Shown here one piece after another: positions 38,408 to 47,790 of a stretch of DNA of 64,000 nt (positions within the stretch are counted from its first letter, which is position 1; each line of letters opens with the position of its first letter). Position numbers and translations under genes: made by a program. The notes under the pieces are model-generated. The model was not told the DNA's origin. It did no database searches and was given only the letters and a program-made list of their open reading frames with translations. The DNA comes from Agriotes lineatus (Eukaryota; Arthropoda; Insecta; Coleoptera; Elateridae): assembly GCA_940337035.1 (NCBI GenBank), contig CALNHX010005875.1, forward strand, positions 35,392 through 99,391. Direction: 5' to 3'.

Positions 38408-38425
38408 TTGCTCTCTCTTTTTCAG
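38408..38425 (+). promoter_or_regulatory. Probable env splice acceptor
   Basis: TTGCTCTCTCTTTTTCAG: polypyrimidine tract with AG at 38424-38425. The next base, G38426, supplies the third base of a start codon whose first two bases end the leader exon at 34726. The env frame is open from here with a hydrophobic signal-peptide-like start. Confidence 0.7.
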
Positions 38426-38426
38426 G

Positions 38427-40190
38427 ATTACTACCCTCTTCATCGCCTGTACCCTGCTGACTCAATCATTAGTTATACAGAGCGATATTATTATTAAAAA
38501 TTTAAAAGATAATCCTGGATTATATCCCTTAAACTTAGGAAACGTAGTGCTTAAACAAAGCGAATGGACGCTTATTAGAAATGTAGACTATACTCCTATA
38601 TTTGTTAATTATGACACACTTAGAATTAATTTAATGAAAATAATACCGTTACTTGAAAATAAAAGTTACGTTATTGAATATACAAAATTTAAAAGAATTG
38701 ACGATGTTATTATCAATCATAACAATTTACTCATAATATTAAAACAATATCTTGAAAAAGCAGATAAACTCTTAAGTCAATTATTTCCTGATGTTAAACA
38801 CAAAATTAATAAGAGAGGAATTTTCGATGGACTTGGATCCGCTTTCAAATTTTTAACTGGAAACCTCGACGCCAACGATGGAGTCAGATATGAATCTATG
38901 ATTACTAAACTACAAGAAAGCGATAAAATTCAAAATGACGTTATATTAGAACAAACTAAAATTTTAAATGATACCATCTCAGTAATCAATGATATAGCAA
39001 AGAGTCAAGAATTATTAGACAGAAATATAAATAAAATAATTTTACAAAATGAGGAATTAGGCAAAAATCTCGCTACATACTCCTTAAAAACAGTCTTGCT
39101 AGAAGCAATTCAATTTTTACAACTACTTATTAACACTTGTTTGGAACTAGAAAATGCATTAACTTTTGCCCAAAATCAACAGATGCATATGTCATTAATT
39201 GATAATGACGATTTAATTGAAAATCTAAATGAAATTTCGACGTATCTCAATAGCATATCAGAAAAAGCTTTAACTATTCCATATCCTGCAGAGTTACAGT
39301 ATTTACATTTATACGAGTCAATTATCATTACAAAAGTTTATCAAGTTAAAAACAGAATTACATTTATATTCGAAATACCTCTTACTTCCAAAACTAACGA
39401 TTATCAAATGATACAATTAATACCATTTCCGATTTTTATCCAAAATTATCAATTTCGTATGATTATACCTACTTATAGTACTTTATTATTTAACGTTAAA
39501 AACAGCATTCCCATTGAAATAAGTCATTGTAAACTTATAACTTTAGACACCTACTTTTGTAATCAAAATAACTACTTTGAAATCCCCAACGACAAATTGT
39601 GCGAAACACAACTTCTGTCATTTAATAAAAATAAAACATGTATCCCTTATTTATTCAATTTAACAGAGATCAAAATATCACAAATAAATCCTGCGACATG
39701 GTTAATATCTTCCCCATCTGAAGCAATATTGGACGTCAAATGTAAAAATCAGAATTTTAGAAAAGGAATATCTGGCACTAACCTCTTACACCTCAGTTCA
39801 GACTGTCTTGTTTCAATAAATCAAAAACACATGTTATTCACCGCAAAAAGAACCTCAAATGAAATTGTTAATTTAAAAATTTCAAACATTGACCGCTTAA
39901 TAATTCCTGAATCAAACCACATAAATGTTTCAAAGATTGACTTGATACCAGTTGACACCCAGAAATTGGTTGAGGACCGAATTAAGCTTAATAAATATGA
40001 AAATTTGTTAAAACCTGTTAATTTTATTAAATCTGATAATTTAAGTGTGTCTGCAATTATATTTACTCTGTGTACTATTCTTATGTTAATAATTTTTATA
40101 TTGTATTTGTATTATAATAGAAACACAATGAAGATTAAACTTATTAGATTTTTAAATAAAGATTTTGAACCGGTTAACGTAAATGCATAA
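38427..40190 (+). CDS. env: Env, baculovirus-F-like envelope glycoprotein (exon 2)
   Basis: Membrane fusion glycoprotein of the element; in relatives it allows passage between cells. Open for 587 codons in exon 2, giving 588 residues with the spliced start codon. Seen in order: a hydrophobic signal-peptide-like start (TLFIACTLLT), a dibasic cleavage site NKR near residue 131 followed by the fusion-peptide-like GIFDGLGSAFKFLTGNLD, a long coiled-coil-prone region rich in Asn/Ile, paired Cys residues in the ectodomain, and near 40050-40110 one membrane segment (VSAIIFTLCTILMLIIFILY) with a short basic tail. The cleavage site lacks the Arg usual at P4 of furin sites. No ATG is usable at the start within this exon, which supports splicing. 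The frame is intact. Confidence 0.92.
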   Translation: MTTLFIACTLLTQSLVIQSDIIIKNLKDNPGLYPLNLGNVVLKQSEWTLIRNVDYTPIFVNYDTLRINLMKIIPLLENKSYVIEYTKFKRIDDVIINHNNLLIILKQYLEKADKLLSQLFPDVKHKINKRGIFDGLGSAFKFLTGNLDANDGVRYESMITKLQESDKIQNDVILEQTKILNDTISVINDIAKSQELLDRNINKIILQNEELGKNLATYSLKTVLLEAIQFLQLLINTCLELENALTFAQNQQMHMSLIDNDDLIENLNEISTYLNSISEKALTIPYPAELQYLHLYESIIITKVYQVKNRITFIFEIPLTSKTNDYQMIQLIPFPIFIQNYQFRMIIPTYSTLLFNVKNSIPIEISHCKLITLDTYFCNQNNYFEIPNDKLCETQLLSFNKNKTCIPYLFNLTEIKISQINPATWLISSPSEAILDVKCKNQNFRKGISGTNLLHLSSDCLVSINQKHMLFTAKRTSNEIVNLKISNIDRLIIPESNHINVSKIDLIPVDTQKLVEDRIKLNKYENLLKPVNFIKSDNLSVSAIIFTLCTILMLIIFILYLYYNRNTMKIKLIRFLNKDFEPVNVNA

Positions 40191-40268
40191 GTTTAATTTT
40201 CTTTTCTCTTTGTAAGTTCAATGGAGGCATATTTGAATACCACCCATTGAACATTTTATCGGCGGACG

Positions 40269-40627
40269 TGTTATATTATGAATAGACAATGGTCTCCTGT
40301 GTAAAACTGCAAGCTTGCAACCTTGAACAATAATAGCTTCTTTATAATGAATTGCAAGTCTGCAACCTTGAACGCACGTGGCTTCCTGTCTCACGCTCCC
40401 TTTTAGAGATAACGCTTATCTTAGCTGATTAGGCATAGTATATATACTAGTAGCTTGCACCTCTAAGTTAAGCTCCAGTCAGTCGATAAGTTCCATTGTG
40501 TTCGTATCATAGCTAGATGTAAGAAATTGTCCGGCGGCTAGCTGTGTGCTTCCAATGTTATATTTCATTGTAAAATAAAAATAAACGTTTTTTTAAAAAG
40601 TCGTTTCGGCGGCCTTTTAATAAAACT
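40269..40627 (+). repeat. 3' LTR, 359 bp
   Basis: Same length and, by eye, same sequence as the 5' LTR. No long purine tract abuts it; the preceding bases are ATCGGCGGACG, so the plus-strand primer is uncertain. It is followed by the AGCG duplication. Confidence 0.97.
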
Positions 40628-40794
40628 AGCGTCTTGAATAAATAAAAATTAGTATTCCAATATACACGTTTTATATTTATTACAAATCACTCACAAAGTC
40701 GCATACGACACATTTTATGATGCGGCCCTCATAACCTTAATTTTTTTTACAGTGGCCCTTGGGCCCCTTGAAGTTGGACAGCCCTGGTTTAAAC

Positions 40795-41580
40795 ACATTT
40801 CATAGTGTGGGGGATATTAAATATAAAACCCCTACAACGTCTGTTATGTCCATCAACAAAGAACATTGGAAAACTTGGCCTCATTCCGCTACAAACGGTT
40901 GAAAATGTTGGAGGAAATGGTTTGACAAGTATTGAGGTTAAAGATTTGAATCTTCTTAATCCGTTAACTGAAGAAATTCCGTCGCCATCACCATGTGACA
41001 TTTTGTGATTGTGGATTTTAGATATATGTCAATTAAGTAAAGTGAGGATTTATTGTACAAGAGTTTGCAATAATTGCCACAGAGACGGCCTAAATGGATT
41101 AAGTACAGTGTACAGTTGATGAAAATTACGGTGACGAAGACGAACAAGCAACAATGACGGATTCAAGGTCATCACTAAATGATGTAGATAGTATTGATTT
41201 ACTAAACTATTTAACATATTTTCCCAGTGTAGAAATCGTATTAATACGTGTGTAGGGGGGCGTTATTAGAGTCGCGCTGCACGATGTTTGGCAATCAATT
41301 ACCCAAAAACTACGGCATTTAAGAAAAAAATTAATAAGACATATTTTATTGAAAATTTAAGTTTTTAATATTTGAATGAACTTGTTTTATAAGTTTGCAA
41401 GATATTTGGGAAAATATGAAGTCTTCACTTTTTCAAGATGGCGGCGATTCCTCATCCATAATTGTTCAGTACTTTTTAAATGTTCAACAGTAATCTTTAG
41501 TAAATATCTGTTAGATTTCAAAACTTTCCGATTTTGCTTGACTAATTGTAATTGTATTTGATTAAGAACAGTTCTACGAA
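40795..41580. other. Unassigned region with short open frames
   Basis: Immediately right of the hAT target duplication. One short frame (to 41008) ends LTEEIPSPSPCDIL and follows a possible acceptor TTTCATAG, and another (about 41100-41257) is acidic (VDENYGDEDEQ). Neither is recognised. They could be remnants of a host gene or of an unrelated transposon protein. The remainder to 41580 shows nothing. Confidence 0.35.
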
Positions 41581-41893
41581 TTGCTACAAATGGAAATTGA
41601 TAGAGGACAAAGAAATGTAATTGTTATGGGAGATATGAATGGCAGAGTAGGCAATATTAATGAAGGCATTGAAAAATATATGGGGTCGCATGGAGAAAAA
41701 TTTTAATAGTATGATGTTAATTCCCCCGTTTGTATAGGGAACGATTTTGCGATTACCAACACGAAATTCATGCACAAGGACATACACAAATACACCAGGG
41801 AAGTCCGCTCCAGGAATGAGAAGTCAATTATCGACTATTATATTATTATAAATGCAGAAAATTGGAAGAGAGTGAAGGATCTAAGGGTAAAAA
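41581..41893 (+). pseudogene. LINE C endonuclease fragment
   Basis: C-terminal part of a LINE endonuclease in broken frames: VIVMGDMNGRVGN (GDxN box), ITNTKFMHKDIHKYT, and RSRNEKSIIDYYI ending KDLRVK at 41893. The SDH-motif part is found 3.2 kb downstream (IGSNHY at about 45083), showing that the fragment is split by an insertion. Stops lie at 41704-41709 and the GDxN region is frameshifted from the rest. It is inactive. The family differs from LINEs A/D and B. Confidence 0.85.
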
Positions 41894-42989
41894 TTCACAG
41901 ATTTCGCAATCCTTGCAACCATCGGAGGGTGTTGAAAACAAACACGATATATAATGAACATGATTTAATATAACGTTCAAAAATGCAAATACACATGTTT
42001 GTCACATATAAAACTCAAATCAATTAAAATTAATATATAATGTTGGTTACTTGGCCTAACTAATACACTAAAATAATGCTTAATGAAAAGGTTACAGCAT
42101 TCATTATTATACCAAAAAAGAAATACAAATTAGCACTGAAAAGCACCCAAAATGTCAACGTTAAAAATCTTATACATAACATAAACACATAAAAAGTAAA
42201 TCAGAAAACCCAATAAAAAAATTAAAAACGCACCCAACAAAGGAACTGAATGCAATGAACAATGCGAATGTACATAATTAGGATAATTATTTACAAATTG
42301 TTAGTATTTAAAATTTGTCCCTGGTATGTATCGCGAAGCACTCGTAAGTACAGGGTGTCCCATTTTCGACACTTTTATAGGGTATCTCCGTAATTGTTAG
42401 TGCTATCAGAAAAGTAATACAGGCGTCATGTGCTCTTTTTGGGTCAAACTTAAAATGGTAAAATCAAAATTTGAAAATTTTCGCTCGCTTAAGAGATACG
42501 GGGAAAAAGCAAAAAATTATCAATTTCAGAATGACCCTATATTTTCTTAGTTAAAAGAGATACAGAAAAATATTTTAAAGAAAAGTTTCTTTATAATGAT
42601 TGTTGAATAATCTGCCGTTTTCAGAATAAGTATACAGGGTCAGGTAAAAAAGTTATCGGACCTAACCCCATTTTTTTAAATGGAACACCCTGTATATTTT
42701 AATCTAAAAAGATAGCATACTAAATTCTCTTTTCAAAAATAAAACACACCGTGGATGATATTGGTTTTCTATGCGATTTATTTAAACTTTATTACTTTAA
42801 ACCACAGTAGGCTACGAAATAAAAGCTATAGAAACAAAACTATGTTGACATTGTAGCTGGAAAGACAATACACAATATATTTTAACAGACAAAGAGTAGA
42901 AGAAATAATTGGCACAAGAAAGTAAATTAAAAAAGTATAGAAACTTTGAAACGAAATAAAAGATTAAGATTAGGGGAAAAAATAACGGG

Positions 42990-43320
42990 AATCATAGCAA
43001 ATGTTTGAAAGCCCCTCCGTTGTTTTCAATGCACTCTTGACATCGTTTTCGAATGGATTTTAAGGCATTCATGATGTGTAATGGTTTTATTTCTGCAAAG
43101 GCCTCATGAATTCTTTGATCAAGTTGTTGTCGGGTTAAGATGACTTCTTTATAAATTTTATTTTCCAACACTCCCCAAAGAAAAAAATCTGGTGGTCTTA
43201 GATCCGGAGATAGTGGTGGCCACCTTATAGGTCCATGTGTTCCTATCCAACGGTTTCTAAAGTGAGTATTTAAATACTCTCTTATTCGAAGAGCGTTATG
43301 GGTAGGGGCGCCTATTTCTT
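42990..43320 (-). pseudogene. Transposase C-terminal (DDE) part
   Basis: On the minus strand: GAPTHNALRIREYLN, RWIGTHGPIRWPPLSPDLRP, PDFFLWGVLENKIYKE, then RIHEAFAEIKPL and ECIENNGGAFKHL. WPPxSPDLxPxDFFLWG is the hallmark third acidic motif region of this transposase family. The first two catalytic acids are deleted. Confidence 0.88.
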
Positions 43321-43351
43321 CATTTTGCTTGTTTTCTTTATTATAAGTTTT

Positions 43352-43540
43352 TTATCTCGGTTTCGTAAAAGAGCCGTATGTTTTTAAATTATGTTCCAGT
43401 CGTCGGAATATGTGCTTAAATGGTTGCCGTCTTTCCGGATAGCGAACAATATATAAATTGTGCGCCATTTCTTCGTTTTTTCCAGTTTCAATATAAACTG
43501 ATATCATATCAAATTTTTCAAAATGTTGATAAGTGATTTT
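43352..43540 (-). pseudogene. Transposase N-terminal domain (DUF4817-like helix-turn-helix), truncated
   Basis: Minus-strand frame reading YIETGKNEEMAHNLYIVRYP and ending LKTYGSFTKPR, matching the conserved N-terminal DNA-binding pattern (Tyr-x-Glu, ...RYP-x-R..., ...L...GSF) seen in many insect transposases annotated DUF4817. The frame opens at 43588 but the domain begins near the internal Met. The stop after FTKPR comes from an internal deletion that removed the start of the catalytic domain. Confidence 0.75.
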
Positions 43541-45072
43541 CACAAACGAATACGTAAAAATTAAATCCACGTTAAATGTTAATAACAACTAGAATGTCAA
43601 CATAGTTTTGTTTCTAGGATATTAGCTTTTGTTTCGTAGCTTACTGTGGTTTCAAGTAATAAAGTTTAAATAAATCGCATAGAAAACCAATATCATCCAC
43701 GGTGTGTTCTATTTTTGAAAAAAGAATTTAATATGCTATCTTTTAAGATTAAAATATACAGGTTGTTCCATTTAAAAAAATGAGGTTAGGTCCGATAACT
43801 TTTTTACCTGACCCCGTATACTTATTCTGAAAGCTGCAGATTATTTAACAATCATGGGACACCCTGTAAATTGGATGGTCCAGCGACTGCATTATCATAC
43901 AGTTAAAGAGATAACACGTTCCATAATGCCAAATTCAGAAGGCTCTAAAAAGCAGAAAACAATACGATTTTTGATTTTAAAAAATAAATTGAAAAAAGAA
44001 TTAGAGAAATAGATACATTATATTAATATACTAATTTGTTTGGCAAAAAGTATCGACAAAAACAAAAACATTTTCGACATTTTTCAGTTATAATATATCA
44101 AGGCATCATTATTTTGCCGGAAAAAATTTTTGCCCGAAAGATTGTTGCTTTGGTGAACTACCGAGGCAATTTACATCATCAAAAGATTTAATCATTACAT
44201 TTTCCGAGAAAGATTACCTATAAGCAAAAAGTCTTGAGTTCAAATTTTACCTCCAAAATAATGAGATCGAGATATATTCGATCAGACTATTTCCCAAATA
44301 AGCTAACACGGAAAATAATAAGACTCGTTTTGATGCCAAGGGACTTTTTCTTGTTTTTGCCGCTATATTCTTAACGTGTTTGGTCGCAATTTTAAATTTA
44401 GATATCAAATCATTGGTCCATTCGATATGCGAGAAATAGTCAACAAAAAAATTATACGATTAATTCATTCACCTATAGAAAAAACAGCTCGTTGCGCGCT
44501 TCCTGCTGAATACAGACGACTTTAGTCCAGTCATTCGAAATGTCACCACATTTGAAATTAGATTTTTCCATTTTTAGCACAAATTGTAAAATGCTTAAAC
44601 GATAATTAGAGAAATGTGCTTACAAACAAGATATGACCATGAATATAAATTTTTTATTACCGATTTTCTACAATTCCAACACAAATTATGAATCAAAGGC
44701 TAAACGCTGTCTGCAGTTGAAATTGTTTATCTGATTACCGTCACCACGACCGCTACATGAAATTTGATACAAAAACAATATTTCAGAACAAACACTATAA
44801 TTTGATTTTAATTTTGACACATGGCGTCTCATACTTGTAGTTAACGTCCATATTATGCTTGCTAAGGCTAATGAACGGAAATTCTACTTACAATATAATA
44901 TTTTGTGCTTTGTGCTTACCAGCTGTTCGCTTACGTTGCCTATGTAAGTGACTCACTCACTCAACTTTAATACACAACTGCACTCTGTACGCGCGCGCTA
45001 CGCGATGCTTGAGAGTGACGATTTCGTGACGGTCGAAACCTCGAATCAGCTCCCTATAAGTGTTTTCAACAC

Positions 45073-47216
45073 TAAAAGAAATGCAGAAATAGGAAGTAAC
45101 CATTATGGGAGGAACTCTGAATATACACAAAGGACAAGCAAGAAATAGAAAGGAAGAAAATAATCAAACAAAAATTAAAAGCTATAGACTAAAATAAAAT
45201 GATATATAAAGTAAAGATATAGAAATGAAATGGAGTCATTTTAAAGGAAATATAGAAGCGACAAGAACTAGCTGTGGAGTAAACAAAATTGTGAATATAT
45301 CCAGGAAGGGAAGTAGATGGTGGTCAACAGAGATTCAACAAAAAGTCAAAGAAAAGAAGGGAAAATGGAGAAAGTTTATATTAACTGGAAATGAAGAAGA
45401 CTGTAACACATACAAGAAAGCAAGAATATAAATAAAGGAGATTATAAAGGAAGCGTAGGAAACATCATGGGAAGAGTTCGGAAACAGGATGAAAGAAAAC
45501 TATTTAGAAAATCAAAAACTAATCTACAATACCTTAAAGCAGTTAAACCAAAAGAAAGCGCCCAAACTAAGAAATATAAAAGACAAGAACGGGAATGTGA
45601 TATCCGAGGATAAGCAAATAATGCAAAGATGGAACGAATACTTCGAAGAATTAACAGAAGCAGGTAGTGATGAAGAACAAGTAAGGAAGGAAACTAGGAC
45701 AGTTCATGAAAAAGCCCAAAATGTACAAAAAATTTCAAGAGAGGAAATCACCGAAGGAATTAACAAACTTAAACGAGGAAAAGCATTAGGGGAAGATGAA
45801 ATCACAGGAGAAATGTTAAGATATACTGGGAAACAAAACTACAGAGGAATTTCGCGATTTGTTAAATGAAATAATAAATCATAAAGTAATACCCGCGGAT
45901 TAGAACTTGGAAATAATACTACCACTTTATAAAAAAAGAGATCCAAAAAATTGCACAAACTATAGAGGAATTGCATTAATGAGCATACCCGGCAAAGTAC
46001 TAACCAGAATAATAGAGAAGAGGCAGAGAGAAAATTTAAACTTCGTTAGAAGAGTCGCAGCATGGATTCCGTAGAGGCAGAAGTACACGGCATCTAATTT
46101 TCACAATTAAGACAACTGGGAGAAAAAATAATAAGGAAAAAGAAGAAAATACATATCTGCTTCATAGACCTTAAAAATGCCTTTGACAGGGTAAGGAGAA
46201 AAAGGATGTCTGGGCAAACGTGGAAAGAAGAGGAGTGGAAAAAGAATTAATAGATGTCATTAAAGCATTATACAGAGACAACAGAAATAAAGTAAAGAGA
46301 CACAACGATGAGTCAGACCAATTTGAAACAAAAATAGGATTGAAACAAGAGTGCGTTCTTAGTCCACTTCTATTTTCAGTACTCATCAATGATATTGTGA
46401 AAAAATGTAAACAGAAATGTAATAATATGTAGTAAGTGGGAAAATGAAGAGTGAATAGAATAACAATACAGGAATTACTATTCGCGGACGATATGGTGTT
46501 AGTAGCAGAATCAGCGGATAAACTAGAAAAAATGTTAACATTTACCATCAAGAACTCGGAAAAATAAATATGGAAATAAACATAGAAAAAACAAAAACTG
46601 TGGTTATTGTATGGAAGGACACCACAATATCACCATAGAAGGCAAGTGCTAGAACAAGTAAAAAATTTCAAATATTTGGGTACAACAATAGAAAACAAGG
46701 GGGAAATAGACAGTGAAACAATGGAAAGAATAAGAAAGGCGGGAAAAATATATAATACACTACAAAACACGTTCCTCTGGAAAAAAGAAATCCGGGAACA
46801 AATAAAATCGGAAGTGTATAAAAAAGTGGTAAGACCTTATTTAATCTATGGCAGCGAATCTTGGACAATCAACAGAAGAAATGAGAGTAAAATCACGGCA
46901 ATGGAGATGAGATATCTAAGAAAAATTAAGGGAATCACAAGATTGGATAGTGACAAATGAAAGTATAACAATTGAAAGTGAAACCTATAAAGACACTGAT
47001 AAAAGAGAGGCAACTTGGATGAATGAGGCACCTTCTCCGAATGGATGACAATAGGGAAGCGAAAAAAGTATATGAAGCAAAAATAGAGGGAAAGAACGAA
47101 ATAGGTGGACCAAGAAGGAAATGGGAGAAACAGGTACAGCAGGCAGGGGAAATCAGGGACATAACAGGTGAGAGAATTAAGAAAACTGACAAGAGATACA
47201 AAGGCATAGAATAAAA
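45073..47216 (+). pseudogene. LINE C reverse transcriptase, heavily frameshifted
   Basis: Continues the endonuclease fragment at 41581. It starts with RNAEIGSNHY (SDH motif, Asp replaced by Asn), then RWWSTEIQQKVKEKKGKWRK and GNEEDCNTYKKARI, linker KAPKLRNIKDKNGNVISE, then KRGKALGEDEITGEM. Later pieces carry NYRGIALMSIPGKVL, QHGFRRGRST (about 46063), ATRHL-like helix, LLFADDMVLVAE (about 46479), LEQVKNFKYLGTTIENKG, VVRPYLIYGSESWT, and the C-terminal RMDDNREAKKVYEAK and GPRRKWEKQ. Multiple frameshifts and stops. The catalytic FADD is still readable, but no full protein is possible. Confidence 0.9.
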
Positions 47217-47241
47217 TAATCAAGAATAGTTAATAGCTATT

Positions 47242-47361
47242 TATGCAACAAGTGCTAAAAGTCGACTTTTATGCGCGAGACATGAAAATTATGAAACGAA
47301 GCCGAAGGCTGAGTTTCATAACATGTCTTGCGCATAAACGACTTTTAGCACGCGTTGCATA
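47242..47361. repeat. 120-bp hairpin element with CG-rich loop
   Basis: TATGCAAC at the left pairs with GTTGCATA at the right, and the arms pair for about 50 bp (GTGCTAAAAGTCG, TTTATGCGC, AGACATG) around the loop AACGAAGCCGAAGGCTGAG. It is related to 30493-30613 (reverse complement) and of the same size. The local ORF 47243-47560 starts inside it and is not believed to be a gene. Confidence 0.8.
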
Positions 47362-47664
47362 CAATATTTTACCTACGACCTTAATTTTACCGTTATTAAT
47401 CCATAAATATCGATTTAAGAAAGGTTCGCATCTGCGACGCTGCATAATAATGAATAGTAGCCTACGCGGCTGGCGATTGTTTTGGCCACGCCCGTGCTGT
47501 CAAGGACAGGTACGAAATTTAATTATTTATACTCCACATATGACTGTATTCATTACATAACGCTTTAATTATTTCAAAAACGCTTTACCTGTAACGCAAG
47601 AAGCAACTAGAATAGCTTTAAAACTTCAGTTGCAGTTCGAAATTGTAGTTTTGAACCTCGCGTC

Positions 47665-47688
47665 ACTTTTAGCACATGTGCTAAAAGT
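47665..47688. repeat. Perfect 24-bp palindrome
   Basis: Half site GTGCTAAAAGT, with an inverted copy centred on ACATGT. The same half site occurs in both arms of the hairpin at 47242-47361. Confidence 0.9.
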
Positions 47689-47790
47689 AAACAGCTGATT
47701 TCTTTAAACACGGTAAACTATAAAACGTCACTTTTAGTGAAACAAGCGAGTGTTAAAAAGCCTACTTTTAGTAGTGGTCGTAGATAAAAT

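Larger units (their letters stand above)
37134..38425. other. Pol-deleted, AT-rich non-coding region of the LTR element
   Basis: Nearly 1.3 kb with stops in all frames where about 2.9 kb of reverse transcriptase, RNase H and integrase would be expected. It contains a 69-bp unit repeated three times (starts 37352, 37421, 37490) and an 89-bp tandem duplication at 38167-38345. No YxDD motif, RNase H or integrase catalytic core is visible. Confidence 0.85.
33926..40627 (+). mobile_element. Errantivirus-like (Ty3/gypsy) LTR element with gag, protease and env but no RT-integrase
   Basis: 6.7 kb, flanked by the 4-bp duplication AGCG (33922-33925, 40628-40631). The two 359-bp LTRs appear identical. 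Order: 5' LTR, tRNA-Ser primer site, ~1.15-kb leader with repeats and a splice donor, gag (one frameshift), protease in the -1 frame, a 1.3-kb non-coding AT-rich region where reverse transcriptase, RNase H and integrase should be, env with its own splice acceptor, 3' LTR. Gag without zinc knuckle, spliced env and a baculovirus-F-like Env are errantivirus traits. With pol missing it cannot copy itself, yet identical LTRs show that it was copied recently, so a helper must have supplied the enzymes. Confidence 0.95.
33139..40786. mobile_element. Non-autonomous hAT element carrying a nested MITE and LTR element
   Basis: Left end CAGAGCTGTCCAAC, right end (reverse complement) CAGGGCTGTCCAAC: hAT-type terminal inverted repeats (CAGNG...). 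Flanked by the perfect 8-bp duplication GTTTAAAC at 33131-33138 and 40787-40794, the size diagnostic for hAT. Without the LTR element (33926-40627) and its 4-bp duplication the element is only about 940 bp and encodes no transposase. GGCCCG/GGGCCC-rich subterminal blocks are present on both sides. It also carries a 203-bp mariner-type MITE. Confidence 0.93.
42351..43866 (-). mobile_element. Deleted IS630/Tc1/mariner-superfamily element (DUF4817-type transposase)
   Basis: Ends CAGGGTGTCCCAT and its inverted copy, flanked by TA (42349-42350, 43867-43868). Long subterminal inverted arms (about 42596-42862 and 43590-43858) share an AT-rich block around GGAACACCCTGTATATTTTA. Between the arms are two pieces of a minus-strand transposase. 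The left arm has about 230 extra bases just inside the terminus. Non-autonomous. Confidence 0.85.
41894..45072. mobile_element. ~3.2-kb insertion into LINE C, type unresolved
   Basis: Separates two adjacent parts of the LINE C endonuclease. TAAAA occurs on both sides (41888-41892, 45073-45077) and may be a 5-bp duplication. A short inverted repeat GTGTTGAAAAC lies at 41929-41939, with its complement ending at 45072, but its left copy is 35 bp inside the inferred boundary, so the ends are uncertain. The insert holds the mariner-superfamily element 42351-43866; the rest (41975-42350 and 43869-45060) has no recognised coding sequence, apart from a GC-rich block with CGCGCGCGCTACGCG near 44990. 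Confidence 0.6.

Noticed and set aside
38547..38549. GTG as env start
   Set aside because: Animal env would not start at GTG; the frame is open upstream through a signal-peptide-like segment to a splice acceptor at 38425, which is a better explanation.
46846..47223. Long minus-strand ORFs opposite LINE C
   Set aside because: Antisense shadows of the LINE reverse transcriptase tail; hydrophobic composition comes from the complement of Lys/Glu-rich coding.
47243..47560. 105-codon ORF
   Set aside because: Begins in a hairpin element and has no domain; chance ORF.
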